Of a DNA stretch of 64,000 nucleotides, positions 46,101 through 53,746 are shown in pieces (the first letter of the stretch is position 1; each line of letters opens with the position of its first letter). The DNA comes from an uncultured Verrucomicrobiota bacterium. Its GTDB lineage: Bacteria; Verrucomicrobiota; Verrucomicrobiia; Limisphaerales; UBA1412. A program made the translations under genes and the position numbers. Location of the stretch: positions 62,001 to 126,000 of the forward strand of contig CALXMK010000003.1 of assembly GCA_944389455.1 (NCBI GenBank). The letters run 5' to 3'. The notes under the pieces are model-generated. The model was not told the origin of the DNA. It did not search any database and saw only the letters and a list, made by a program, of their open reading frames with translations.

Positions 46101-46184
46101 TATTCCCAGAATCAATCCGGCTGCCAGTAGAAGAGTCGAAATGGCGTTAAAGTTTCTATTTTTCAGGATAGACTTTTTCTTCAT
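43128..46184 (-). CDS. GH106-type alpha-L-rhamnosidase-like protein, large form
   Basis: This 1018-residue protein has an N-terminal export segment (about 13-35). It opens with RPGVYWYFMDGNISKEGMTRDLEAMNAAGIGYLVYLE (about 60-96), the same GH106 pattern as the 888-residue neighbour (W-F-M-D-G in place of W-M-G-S). It continues with ITLGVGPGWTGSGGPWVK and GGINRLFFHTFQHQSLPE. The C-terminal part has a GH2-type sugar-binding domain (DWQLSFDPAWGGPESIHF; GTALYTKTFSLEELP) with a terminal galactose-binding-like fold. The two GH106-type proteins are only distantly similar, so they probably cut different rhamnose linkages. A tRNA-Gly lies 80 bp upstream on the same strand. Confidence 0.82.
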   Translation of the reverse strand: MKKKSILKNRNFNAISTLLLAAGLILGITEKSSIIQASSVKEEKTFLTQNFLTPPKTARPGVYWYFMDGNISKEGMTRDLEAMNAAGIGYLVYLEVNVGVPRGKIDFLSPEWIDLFKHAVRECERLGIQITLGVGPGWTGSGGPWVKGEQSMQHLVHHSIQVTGTEESELQRFVLPSPHPMPPFFGTGNFTPQMYKEWETYYQDVAVLAFPTPKEGSITDIEEKALYYRAPYSSQPGVKPYLSPTDRLAETPSGAAVSPDQIIDLTDRLSPDGILGWEVPPGNWTLMRIGCCNNGAVTRPAPLPGVGMECDKFSQSALQAHLNEFTDKLLKAIGPLDTNTFGGLKMLHMDSWEMGAQNWTQGFREEFKKRRGYDPLPYYPVYAGFIVQSRQTSERFLWDLRMTSQELIMENHVSAIKEYGRRFGLGLSIEPYDMNPTSDLELASLADIPMCEFWSQGLGFNTSFSLMEGTSAAHLIGQPVVQAEAFTAHLDGWKQHPASMKNQTDWALAGGINRLFFHTFQHQSLPENLRPGMTMGPYGVHWDRNQTWWPLSIAYHTYLARCQFLLQQGNHSADILYLIPEEAPFVFQAPQSALGGSDSFLPDRKGYNFDACPPSLLYQAQVKEGKIRFPGGASYSLLVLPEYPLMTPKLLSQIHSLLQNGALVVGKAPKQAPGLENYPQCDAELSSLILKIWGEKTEPIRHVGKGTLYTPSVPPENLYPPYEETSLILSKQGIKPDFSAKSDQIRYAHRILNEGELYFLSNRTNQKVVTRCSFRTEKKGIPELWNPLTGEIRPLPEFVRGKDTVEIPLLWEPYQSFFIYFNQEGDSQSLPPHNFPDKETILTLNNDWQLSFDPAWGGPESIHFPTLTDWSLHSNPGIKYYSGTALYTKTFSLEELPPNTRWSLNLGNVKNIAKVSLNEKEIGILWTTPWEIEITSALQSGENKLEIQVINLWPNRLIGDEQLPDDGIQNGQWPEWLLQGTPRPSKRLTFTTYKHYGKDSPLLESGLLGPVTLQKIKP

Positions 46185-46263
46185 GTGTAATGAGTCTATT
46201 GCAACATGTTCTTTTGAGTCAAGCAGGAAGAAAGGAGTGGAACCAGGAAATTAGACAAAAAAA

Positions 46264-46339
46264 TGGAGCGGGCGAAGGGACTCGGACCCTCGACATTCAC
46301 CTTGGCAAGGTGACGCTCTACCAACTGAGCTACGCCCGC
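46264..46339 (-). tRNA. tRNA-Gly (anticodon GCC)
   Basis: The reverse strand folds as a 76-nt cloverleaf. The acceptor GCGGGCG pairs with CGCCCGC, the D-arm has GCTCAGTTGGTAGAGC, the anticodon stem-loop has CACCTTGCCAAGGTG with GCC at the centre, and the T-arm has GGGTCCGAGTCCC (TC variant). The discriminator is T, and an encoded CCA occupies 46264-46266. It sits on the same strand as, and just upstream of, the large GH106-type gene. Confidence 0.96.
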
Positions 46340-46726
46340 ACCTGATTTAGAAGTGCTTCAGCCCTCAACGGCTGACAAGGGACATGTTAGCTTTTTGAGA
46401 GGAAAAAGCAAGCTGTTTTTGAGCTTTTCTTTACATTTTCTTTTAAGGAGATTTTATTTCTGTATTTTACTAATTGATTTTCAATGAGTTATTTCATTTT
46501 GAAGAAGTTCCGCTGCCGATTCTACTTTAAGTAGATCCGGTGAGAGAATATAGATTAAATGAAATGCTGCAAGAGGGGGTTTTATAGTTTGGATTAAGAG
46601 GCACAGACAGACTTCAGCAGTAAGAAGGAAATTAGCTTTTTTATTTTCCGGATAACTTGGTCGCAGTGTGCGAAGAGAAAATAAGAAGTTGATTTTTCGT
46701 GAAAATATCTTTAATCTTTGGAAGAT
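46340..46726. other. intergenic region, tRNA-Gly to beta-helix gene
   Basis: About 390 bp must hold the divergent promoters of the tRNA (-) and the beta-helix gene (+). A 6-bp stem (TCAGCC with GGCTGA, about 46358-46375) lies just upstream of the tRNA. Nothing else is supported. Confidence 0.55.
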
Positions 46727-48016
46727 ATGAGAATCTGTATCGCCAGTAAATATGTGCTTTGTCTTTTAATGATTTGCTATTTTTTACCCGGCCCGAGAAT
46801 TGAGGGGAAAGAGAACAGCGCCTCAGAAAATAGGGAATCGCTTATAGAATCGATTGTGGATGGTCCGGTGAGCATTCGGCATTTTGGTGTGGAGCCTGGA
46901 AATACTCCTGAGGTAAATCGTGACAATTTGCAGCGGGCCATTGACTGGGCGGCGTATCGGGGGGCGGCACTCTATGTGGAGCCTTCAGAAGAGCCTTATC
47001 CGGTAGCTTCAGGAGTTCTTTTGAAGCAAAATGTTTCTCTTGTGGGTGCGCATGGGCCGACGGGCCGTGGAACATGTCATCCGGAGAAGAGACAGCCGGT
47101 GGGAAGTGTTTTTGCGGTAAGGGATGCAAAAGCTCCATTTATTACCGTGGAGAATGCGACACAGATTCGGGGAATTCAGTTTTGGTATCCGGAACAGACG
47201 CTCAGGGATCCGGAGAAGGTGATCGAGTATCCTCCAACTATTCAAGTCTCGCAGTCTAAGTCTGTGCAAGGAGTTACTTTGAGTTCTTTGACTTTCTATG
47301 GGGAGTTTATTGCAATGGATTTCAATTCACCGGCGCCGCATATATGCGAGCAGATTTTATTTGAGCATTGTTATGGCTATCCGCTCAGCGGAGAGTTTAT
47401 CCGGATAGATCGCTGTTATGATATTCCCAGAGTTTTGCATTGCCATGTGAATCCTTCCAATCAGCGGATTTTTGCAGGAGGATTTAGTCGAGCTGTGGTG
47501 GATTCGGTGATAGCACGAGGGAGCTTTACCTATGCGATCAATCATACCGATAACGCACAGATGATGGATATCTTTACTTTTGGAGTCTACGGCGGGGTGT
47601 ATCTGGGAGCGGCTACATACGGTCAGCTGACAAATTTTAATCTCGACTGCGTAACAGTCGGGATTCATAAATTAGGGGATAGTGTCTTTAACCGAAACTG
47701 GCAGATCGCTCAAGGGAGTATTATTGCCAATGTGGGGAAATCGCTTGATGAAATTCATCCGATCATTGTAGAGGGGCAGGGCCATACCTCTTTTACAAAT
47801 GTGGAGGCATTTTCAGGAGGAAATGGAGCCGTTACGGCGCTTGGAAAGTCACAGGATTTTATGCTGGTGCGTGGGGATAAAAAGCTGACAATTTCACTTT
47901 ATGGAGCGAGAATGAGAAATTATGAAAGTCCTGAACCCATTACCATAGAGAATCCTCAGGCAATCATTCAAGCGACAGATTGTATTGATAAAAATGAGGA
48001 GCCCTGGGAAAGATAG
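46727..48016 (+). CDS. secreted beta-helix (pectate lyase superfamily-like) protein
   Basis: From the ATG at 46727 this is a 429-residue protein with a signal peptide (MRICIASKYVLCLLMICYFLPG). The start of the mature part, HFGVEPGNTPEVNRDNLQRAIDWAAYRGAALYVEP (about 49-83), is the entry motif of pectate-lyase-3/tailspike type right-handed beta-helices. The rest consists of short repeating strands (VENATQIRGIQFWYP, VSQSKSVQGVTLSSLTFYGEF). Such folds are used for pectin and other polysaccharide cleavage or binding; no catalytic Asp cluster of polygalacturonases is visible. It precedes the polysaccharide methyltransferase and GT4 genes, so it may act on the cell's own surface glycan or on an imported substrate. 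Confidence 0.68.
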   Translation: MRICIASKYVLCLLMICYFLPGPRIEGKENSASENRESLIESIVDGPVSIRHFGVEPGNTPEVNRDNLQRAIDWAAYRGAALYVEPSEEPYPVASGVLLKQNVSLVGAHGPTGRGTCHPEKRQPVGSVFAVRDAKAPFITVENATQIRGIQFWYPEQTLRDPEKVIEYPPTIQVSQSKSVQGVTLSSLTFYGEFIAMDFNSPAPHICEQILFEHCYGYPLSGEFIRIDRCYDIPRVLHCHVNPSNQRIFAGGFSRAVVDSVIARGSFTYAINHTDNAQMMDIFTFGVYGGVYLGAATYGQLTNFNLDCVTVGIHKLGDSVFNRNWQIAQGSIIANVGKSLDEIHPIIVEGQGHTSFTNVEAFSGGNGAVTALGKSQDFMLVRGDKKLTISLYGARMRNYESPEPITIENPQAIIQATDCIDKNEEPWER

Positions 48017-48073
48017 TAAAAAATAGATATTTTTCCGTTAAATTAAAAATAATTGATCAAACTTAGATAATTT

Positions 48074-48766
48074 ATGGAAATTGAAGGTCAACTGAATGCG
48101 GAGGAGAGACGCTTGCTGATGGAGGCTGTCGAGCGATTAAAACCTGAGACGGTTCTGGAGGTTGGTACCTATTTGGGCGGAGGAAGTACGATTCACCTCC
48201 TGAAGGCGCTGCACCGGTGTGATTGCGGCCGTCTTTGGGGGGTTGAGGCAGATCAATCTATCTATGAAAAAATGATTCAGAATATTCGGCAGGCAGCTCC
48301 GGATGCTTACGGACATTTTGAGCCTCTTTTTGGTTTTTCTCAGAATGTGATTCCCGAATGGCTCAAAGATCATCCTCAGGTTCAGTTGGTTTTTTTAGAC
48401 GGAGGGAATAATCCTCAGGAGCAGATTACGGAGTTTTGTCTTTTAGAGGCGCATATTCCGGTAGGGGGAGAACTTTTTTCTCATGATGTAAAACTTCGCA
48501 AAGGGAAGTGGCTTCGCCCTTATATGGAGCATCTGGATAATTGGAAGACGACCTTTTACGATATCAGCGATGAGGGGCTTTTCCATGGCCGCAAGATTGC
48601 CGAGAGGCCAACTCCTGCCAGTCGTTCTGCTGCCAAGAGATGTTTGCTGAAGCTTAAACTCCAGCCGGCTGAATTGGCGGCGAGGGTGCTTCCTCACAAG
48701 GTCCGTGCCGGAGTGCTGCGAATACTCCCTTCTAAAATTTCGCGGCGCCTCTCCGATGGGCGTTAG
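48074..48766 (+). CDS. class I SAM-dependent methyltransferase
   Basis: This 230-residue protein has motif I TVLEVGTYLGGGSTIHLL (about 29-46), an acidic ribose-binding position in WGVEADQSIYE, and VQLVFLDGGNNPQEQITEF (motif for metal or catalytic Asp). It resembles the Methyltransf_24/CmcI-like group that often methylates sugars or O-antigens. It is followed 44 bp later by a GT4 glycosyltransferase, so methylation of a surface polysaccharide is plausible. The substrate is unknown. Confidence 0.82.
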   Translation: MEIEGQLNAEERRLLMEAVERLKPETVLEVGTYLGGGSTIHLLKALHRCDCGRLWGVEADQSIYEKMIQNIRQAAPDAYGHFEPLFGFSQNVIPEWLKDHPQVQLVFLDGGNNPQEQITEFCLLEAHIPVGGELFSHDVKLRKGKWLRPYMEHLDNWKTTFYDISDEGLFHGRKIAERPTPASRSAAKRCLLKLKLQPAELAARVLPHKVRAGVLRILPSKISRRLSDGR

Positions 48767-48809
48767 TTAATTTCTGCAAGTTTGTTTGTATTATGGAGGA
48801 CTGAGTCGT

Positions 48810-49820
48810 ATGAAAGTTATTTTTTCACATAATCTCCCGTTTTTTCTCGCTCATGGAGGGATGCAGACATTAAGTGAATCTCTGATGCGTGAAATTGCCG
48901 GGCTTGGGGTCGAGGTTGAAACGGAACGATGGTGGGATGAAAAACAGAAAGGGGATATTCTGCATTATATCATGCGTCCGCCCTATGCTGTGAATGTGAG
49001 TCTGGCTCATGAGAAAGGGTTCAAGGTTATCATGACCGAGAATCTGGATCAGACGGCATCGAGAACCCGATTGCAGCTTTTTTTGCAGAGAAATATTACC
49101 CGAGCGGCTCGACGGCTGATGCCGGGGCTTGTTAATCGGATGGCGTGGGATGTGTATCAACTGCTTGATGCCATGGTCTATGTGGTCCCGATTGAGTTAA
49201 AAGTTGCCCAGTATCTTTTTGACGCGCCGAAGGATCGGGGTTATGTGATTTCTCAGGGCCTAGAAGCTTCGGCCATAGAGCAATTAGGTGCTGCTGAAGG
49301 TATGGGAGAAGGGGATTATCTGATTTCTGTGGCGGTGATCTCGGAACGTAAAAACTCCCTGCTTTTGGCGCAAGCAGCCCAGCTTGCTGGGGTGCCGATT
49401 GTCTTTACCGGAAAGCCGCTGATAGAAGATGATTATTTCAGGCGTTTTTTGAAGGTTGCTGATAGGAAATTAGTCAGATATGCGGGTTTTGTATCGGTGG
49501 AAGAGAAATATCGTCTCTTGCGGAGGGCTCGTGGCTTTGCGTTGTTAAGTCATTTTGAGAGCGGCTGTATTGCTCTTTATGAAGCAGCTGCGGCCGGACT
49601 TCCCTTGCTGCTGCCCGATTTACCTTGGGCCTCCAAAGTTTATGGTCATTTGGAGCATGTGAGTTTGACACGGTTAGCGAAAGCTGAAAATTTGGCTCCT
49701 GTGTTAAAAAAATTTTATGAAGGAGCCCGTCGATATCCGGAACAGACCTTTCCTATTCCTAGCTGGAAACAAGTGGCTGAACAATATGTTCAGATTTATA
49801 AGAAATTACTTGAAAAGTAA
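48810..49820 (+). CDS. GT4 family glycosyltransferase
   Basis: From the ATG at 48810, preceded by a clear GGAGGA ribosome binding site (one of few in the window), this is a 336-residue GT-B protein. The N-terminal part begins MKVIFSHNLPFFLAHGGMQTLSE, with the glycine-rich acceptor-side turn. The C-terminal donor region has DYLISVAVISERKNSLLLAQAA, VFTGKPL and the signature HFESGCIALYEAAAAGLPLLLPD (E-x7-E type). It probably works with the preceding methyltransferase in surface glycan synthesis, alongside the GT2 and ligase-like genes 11-13 kb upstream. Confidence 0.85.
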   Translation: MKVIFSHNLPFFLAHGGMQTLSESLMREIAGLGVEVETERWWDEKQKGDILHYIMRPPYAVNVSLAHEKGFKVIMTENLDQTASRTRLQLFLQRNITRAARRLMPGLVNRMAWDVYQLLDAMVYVVPIELKVAQYLFDAPKDRGYVISQGLEASAIEQLGAAEGMGEGDYLISVAVISERKNSLLLAQAAQLAGVPIVFTGKPLIEDDYFRRFLKVADRKLVRYAGFVSVEEKYRLLRRARGFALLSHFESGCIALYEAAAAGLPLLLPDLPWASKVYGHLEHVSLTRLAKAENLAPVLKKFYEGARRYPEQTFPIPSWKQVAEQYVQIYKKLLEK

Positions 49821-49962
49821 CTTGAACAAAAGGAAATCTGATAATAGTTCAAGTAAAAAGAACTCTCTGATAAATGGTTATTGCCCAGAGGATAGTGAAG
49901 AAATTAAGATGGGCAATTCTTTCTTTGGGCTCAGTTTAGTAGAGGAGAACAGTCATTGTAGA

Positions 49963-51375
49963 ATGAAAAAACGCAGAGTAGGTTTATTTTGGATGGTAAC
50001 TGTGGCGGCATTGTTTCTTTCAGGGGGGGAGTTCTGCGGCGGAGCAGCTGCCGCAGAGCCCTTCCGGATTCAGCTGGTGGATCAGGAGAATCAATGGCCT
50101 GTTCCGCTGATGCAGCTCAAAACCGTTGATAATGTTTCCTATGTGACGGATAACGCGGGTGTGATTGCTTTTAATGAGCCTGATTTGATGGGAAAGGAGG
50201 TTTGGTTCGATATCAGCGGTCATGGTTACGGAGTTTCGGCCGATGGTTTTGGTTATCGAGGGGTTAGACTCAAACCGGTTCCGGGAGAAACTGCGATTGT
50301 AAAGGTGGAACGTCAGATGATCGCCCAGCGAGTGGGACGCCTGACCGGTTCCGGATTATTGGCAGAAAGTCAGAAGTGTGGTCTTTATCCGGAGTGGCGA
50401 GATACCGGGGTATTAGGATGCGATAGTGTGCAGACGGCTCTCTATCAGGGCAAAGTTTTCTGGGCTTGGGGGGATACCTCTTTGGCAAATTATCCTCTGG
50501 GCATTTTTCATACTTCCGCCGCTGTTACTGAACTTCCGACTTATGAAAAACCTTTCCCGGCGCAGCCTCCGCTGATGCCCTATTTTGAACTTTTCCGCGA
50601 CGGAGAAGAAATACCCTGCGGTGTGGCTCCTATGCCTGGGGAGGGACCCACTTGGCTCAGCGGGATGCTTACTCTGAAGAATGCACAAGGGAATGAAAAA
50701 CTTTGTGCGGTATATAGTAAAATTAAGGAATTTCTGACTCCTTACGAGAAGGGATTATGTGTCTGGAGCGATGAGAAGAAACAATTTGAACGGGTTCGAG
50801 TAATTTGGGAGCGTTCTTCCGAGCAGCCAATGCGTCTGTTTCCAGAGGGGCACCCCGTGTATTGGAAAGATGAAAAGGGGAAAGATTGGATTCTATTCGG
50901 CGATCCGCTGCCGCGTTTAAAGTGCCCTGCTAGTTATGAGGCTTGGTTGGATACTAATTCCTGGGAGAAGATTGAGTCTCCTATGGCTCTGCCGGATGCC
51001 GAAAATCCGGAGCAGCAGGTTCGGCTGCACAGCGGTTCGATGCAGTGGAGCGGTTATCTCAAGCGCTGGGTAGGTATTTTTGTGCAGAATGGAGGTAATC
51101 CTTCCGAGTTGGGAGAAGTCTGGTATACGGAAGCGGAGTCTCCTTTTGGTCCGTGGAGTCCGGCAATCAAAATTCTCACTCACCAGCGGTATACTTTTTA
51201 CAATCCGAGATTGCATCCGGAACTGGTGCCGGCGGATAGTCCGTATCTGCTTTTTGAAGGAACTTATTCAAAGCAGTTTTCCTCAGAGCCTGTGGCCACA
51301 CCCCGATGGGATTACAATCAGGTGCTCTATCGCTTGGATCTGGAGGATGTAAAATCGAAACGGAGTAAGGAGTAA
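49963..51375 (+). CDS. secreted propeller-like protein of unknown function
   Basis: From the ATG at 49963 this is a 470-residue protein with a signal peptide (KRRVGLFWMVTVAALFLSGG ... AAAAEPF). Residues about 32-125 form a small beta domain (FRIQLVDQENQWPVPLMQLK, carboxypeptidase-regulatory-like). After that come repeated W-containing strands: VFWAWGDTSLANYPL, GPTWLSGMLTL, EKGLCVWSDEKKQFERV, DWILFGDPLPRL, QWSGYLKRWVGIF and EVWYTEAESPFGPWSP. The pattern is like five-bladed propellers of the GH43/DUF4185 kind, but I see no certain catalytic triad. Longer upstream readings of this frame overlap the GT4 gene and lack a signal peptide, supporting this start. Confidence 0.65.
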   Translation: MKKRRVGLFWMVTVAALFLSGGEFCGGAAAAEPFRIQLVDQENQWPVPLMQLKTVDNVSYVTDNAGVIAFNEPDLMGKEVWFDISGHGYGVSADGFGYRGVRLKPVPGETAIVKVERQMIAQRVGRLTGSGLLAESQKCGLYPEWRDTGVLGCDSVQTALYQGKVFWAWGDTSLANYPLGIFHTSAAVTELPTYEKPFPAQPPLMPYFELFRDGEEIPCGVAPMPGEGPTWLSGMLTLKNAQGNEKLCAVYSKIKEFLTPYEKGLCVWSDEKKQFERVRVIWERSSEQPMRLFPEGHPVYWKDEKGKDWILFGDPLPRLKCPASYEAWLDTNSWEKIESPMALPDAENPEQQVRLHSGSMQWSGYLKRWVGIFVQNGGNPSELGEVWYTEAESPFGPWSPAIKILTHQRYTFYNPRLHPELVPADSPYLLFEGTYSKQFSSEPVATPRWDYNQVLYRLDLEDVKSKRSKE

Positions 51376-51399
51376 ATTTTTCAAATTCGGATAATAAAT

Positions 51400-51437
51400 A
51401 AACCCAGTTCGACAGGCGTCGTTCCGGGTTTGTTTGT
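51400..51437. terminator. terminator between convergent genes
   Basis: An interrupted stem joins AAACCC...CGAC (51400-51413) with GTCG...GGGTTT (51418-51431), followed by a T-rich tract. It separates the propeller-like gene (+) from the alcohol dehydrogenase gene (-). Confidence 0.6.
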
Positions 51438-51462
51438 GTCATTCAATAGATTAAACTCTAAA

Positions 51463-52617
51463 CTAGAGGCAGAGTCGCAGAATTTCAATGACCTCTTTTT
51501 TGCCTAAGTTGGCGTGTTCACCGATCTTAATGCCGCGACGCTCAAAGCGGGAGCCGATCTCTTCGAAGTTTTCGTCTCCAACTCCATATTCGTTCAGATG
51601 AGTTTTCATGCCCAAAGAGCGGAAGAATTCTTCCGTCTTGCAAATGGCTTGATCTGCGATGGCATCATCATTGTCGCCGGAGAGCCCCCAAATACGTCTG
51701 CCATATTGAGCAAGTTTAGCCAGTTTAGATTTCTTTTGGTGTTTGAAGAGCCCCAATACGACGCAGGCAAGAGTTTGGGCGTGATCCATTCCATGGAGAG
51801 CGGTTAGTTCATGTCCAATGCCATGAGTAGCCCAATCCTGAGGAACTCCGCAGGCAATATAGTGATTGAGTGCATTGGTGGCAGCCCACATAATATTGGC
51901 TCGAGCCTCATAATCGGTAGGATTTTTAAGAACTTTGGGGCCTTCTTCAATGAGAGTGTGGAAGATACCTTCAGATTGGCGGTCCTGAAGCGGTGCATTT
52001 ACCGGGAATGTCATGTATTGCTCGCAAACATGAATGAAGGAATCCACAATTCCATTGCGGGTTTGTCTATCAGGCAGAGTAAAGGTTGTTTCGGGGTCGA
52101 GTACACAGAACTGGGGGTAGACAGCCGGGCTGTAAAAAGCCAGTTTCTCTTGAGTAGAATTTCGTGAAATTACCGCGTTGCCATTCATTTCGGAACCGGT
52201 AGCCGGCAGAGTCATAACAGCGCCGATGGGAAGAGCTTTGGAGACAGGTTTGCCTTGAGTCAGTATTTCCCAGGGATCTCCCTCTGTATGATAGAAAGCC
52301 GCGGCGATGAACTTGGTGCCGTCCAGAACGGAACCTCCGCCTACGGCGAGGAGAAAATCGATCTTCTTCTCTCGGCAGATTTCTACCGCTTTCATACAGG
52401 TTTCATAGCGCGGATTGGGTTCGATACCGCCAAATTCAGTTACATCATATCCTTTGAGAGCGGCTTTGACCTGATCATAAACCCCATTTTTCATGATGGA
52501 ACCTCCTCCATAGGTCATAAGAATTTTAGATTGAGCAGGAATATTTGGAGTGATCTGTGCAATGGTTCCTTTACCAAAAATGACTTTAACCGGATTTTGA
52601 AAAATAAAGTTATACAT
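51463..52617 (-). CDS. iron-containing alcohol dehydrogenase, YqhD type
   Basis: This 384-residue Fe-ADH starts MYNFIFQNPVKVIFGKGTI, with the glycine-rich NAD(P)-binding GGGSIMKNG and AVGGGSVLDGTKFIAA (about 91-106). Metal ligands are visible as Asp and His in GIVDSFIHVCEQY (about 187-199) and His residues in HGIGHELTALHGMDHAQ (about 265-281). YqhD/BdhA enzymes reduce aldehydes to alcohols with NADPH, useful in fermentation and aldehyde detoxification. It is a single-gene unit; the next gene on this strand, a flavodoxin-fold reductase, lies 167 bp upstream. Confidence 0.92.
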   Translation of the reverse strand: MYNFIFQNPVKVIFGKGTIAQITPNIPAQSKILMTYGGGSIMKNGVYDQVKAALKGYDVTEFGGIEPNPRYETCMKAVEICREKKIDFLLAVGGGSVLDGTKFIAAAFYHTEGDPWEILTQGKPVSKALPIGAVMTLPATGSEMNGNAVISRNSTQEKLAFYSPAVYPQFCVLDPETTFTLPDRQTRNGIVDSFIHVCEQYMTFPVNAPLQDRQSEGIFHTLIEEGPKVLKNPTDYEARANIMWAATNALNHYIACGVPQDWATHGIGHELTALHGMDHAQTLACVVLGLFKHQKKSKLAKLAQYGRRIWGLSGDNDDAIADQAICKTEEFFRSLGMKTHLNEYGVGDENFEEIGSRFERRGIKIGEHANLGKKEVIEILRLCL

Positions 52618-52783
52618 ATATCAAATATATCTCCTAAAACAGGATAATATCGAAGAGGGAATCCATTGTCAAATAACAATAACAGTTTTCACTGAGGAGA
52701 TTAATCCGTCAGATGAATGAAGAAGAGATGGATTCCCTTCTTGTGTAAAAAGAGAGCCAGATGGATTAGGCTCCGTTCAGAGC

Positions 52784-53407
52784 TTATTCTCGAATAAAAT
52801 TGGTCATGGTTTGCGGTTCTCTCACCGGATGAGGATGAGTTGTCTTGCAAGAATCGATACATTTAAGCAGCCAAGCCATATTTTGCCCCAGTGTACGCAT
52901 GATCTGCAAGCCTTCAGCATCTTTTTTAACCTCTGCGGGAGTCATGCCATGCACTGCGTTCCAATATTGAGAGGAGACGACAGGCATACAGGAGATAGTA
53001 AAATATTTATTGAGCCGGTCAAAAGCGGCGCTGGCTCCTCCTCTGCGGCAGCTAACAACAGCAGCAGCCGGTTTATAAGCATATTTATAGCTTTTCATGA
53101 AGAACATTCTATCCAATAAACTGCAAAGGCCTCCGTTAGGAGCTGCGTAGTAGACAGGAGAGCCAACAATGAGCCCATCGGCTTTTTCCCCGAGCTCGAT
53201 TGCTTGATTGCAAGGGTCATCTTTGAAGATGCAGTAGCCGGTTTTAGCGCAGGCTCCGCAGGCAATACAAGGATGAATTTCTTTGGTGCCGATATGCAGT
53301 TCTGTAGTTTGGATTCCTTCTTGATGAAGCTGAGAGGCAACTTCTTCAAGAGCGGTGTGGGTACATCCTTTAGCGTGGGGACTGCCATTGATTAGAAGTA
53401 CATTCAT
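52784..53407 (-). CDS. flavodoxin-fold NAD(P)H-dependent FMN reductase
   Basis: This 207-residue protein begins MNVLLINGSPHAKGCTHTAL, the FMN phosphate-binding loop. It has a cysteine-rich CIACGACAKTGYC segment (about 47-59), as in iron-sulfur-flavoprotein-like reductases, and GLIVGSPVYYAAPNGGLCSLLDR. It probably transfers electrons from NAD(P)H to an unknown acceptor. It lies upstream of the YqhD gene on the same strand. Confidence 0.88.
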   Translation of the reverse strand: MNVLLINGSPHAKGCTHTALEEVASQLHQEGIQTTELHIGTKEIHPCIACGACAKTGYCIFKDDPCNQAIELGEKADGLIVGSPVYYAAPNGGLCSLLDRMFFMKSYKYAYKPAAAVVSCRRGGASAAFDRLNKYFTISCMPVVSSQYWNAVHGMTPAEVKKDAEGLQIMRTLGQNMAWLLKCIDSCKTTHPHPVREPQTMTNFIRE

Positions 53408-53746
53408 ATTATAATATAAGCTATATCAGTTTTCTCACGGCAAAGAGTTTTAATTTTTATGGGAGCGGCCGTGCAATCGATCCCTTTTATCGAGAGATTA
53501 ACATGATGGAGGTAAAGGTCAATATGTAATTTTTTCAATAAGGAGAATTTTGGGAGGATGAATCCATTCGCCTGAGTTGATTGAAACCGGTGTTGATATT
53601 AAGGAAAAACAGAGAGGAAAATTAGCGGAGTCAGGAATAAAGTTTTTCATGGTTTTCATAAAGTTTGGAGTGGAGTTTATTTGTTCTTTTTAGTATATTC
53701 CGGAGGGGGAGTATATTTACTTGAATTTACTTGAATAACAGTTAGA
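53408..53746. other. divergent intergenic region
   Basis: About 340 bp lie between the flavodoxin-fold reductase (-) and the GH127-type gene (+). It is AT-rich near the GH127 side. No ORF, repeat or RNA is supported; it must hold both promoters. Confidence 0.5.

Noticed and set aside
37614-46339. Proof of integration at tRNA-Gly
   Set aside because: No repeat of the tRNA 3' end, integrase or transposase was seen; kept only as a hypothesis.
8204-46560. Shared string TATAGATTA upstream of several genes (about 8205, 10263, 42763, 46550)
   Set aside because: Two of the four copies come from the tandem duplication, the others are not in consistent orientation or distance to a start, and the string is short and AT-rich.
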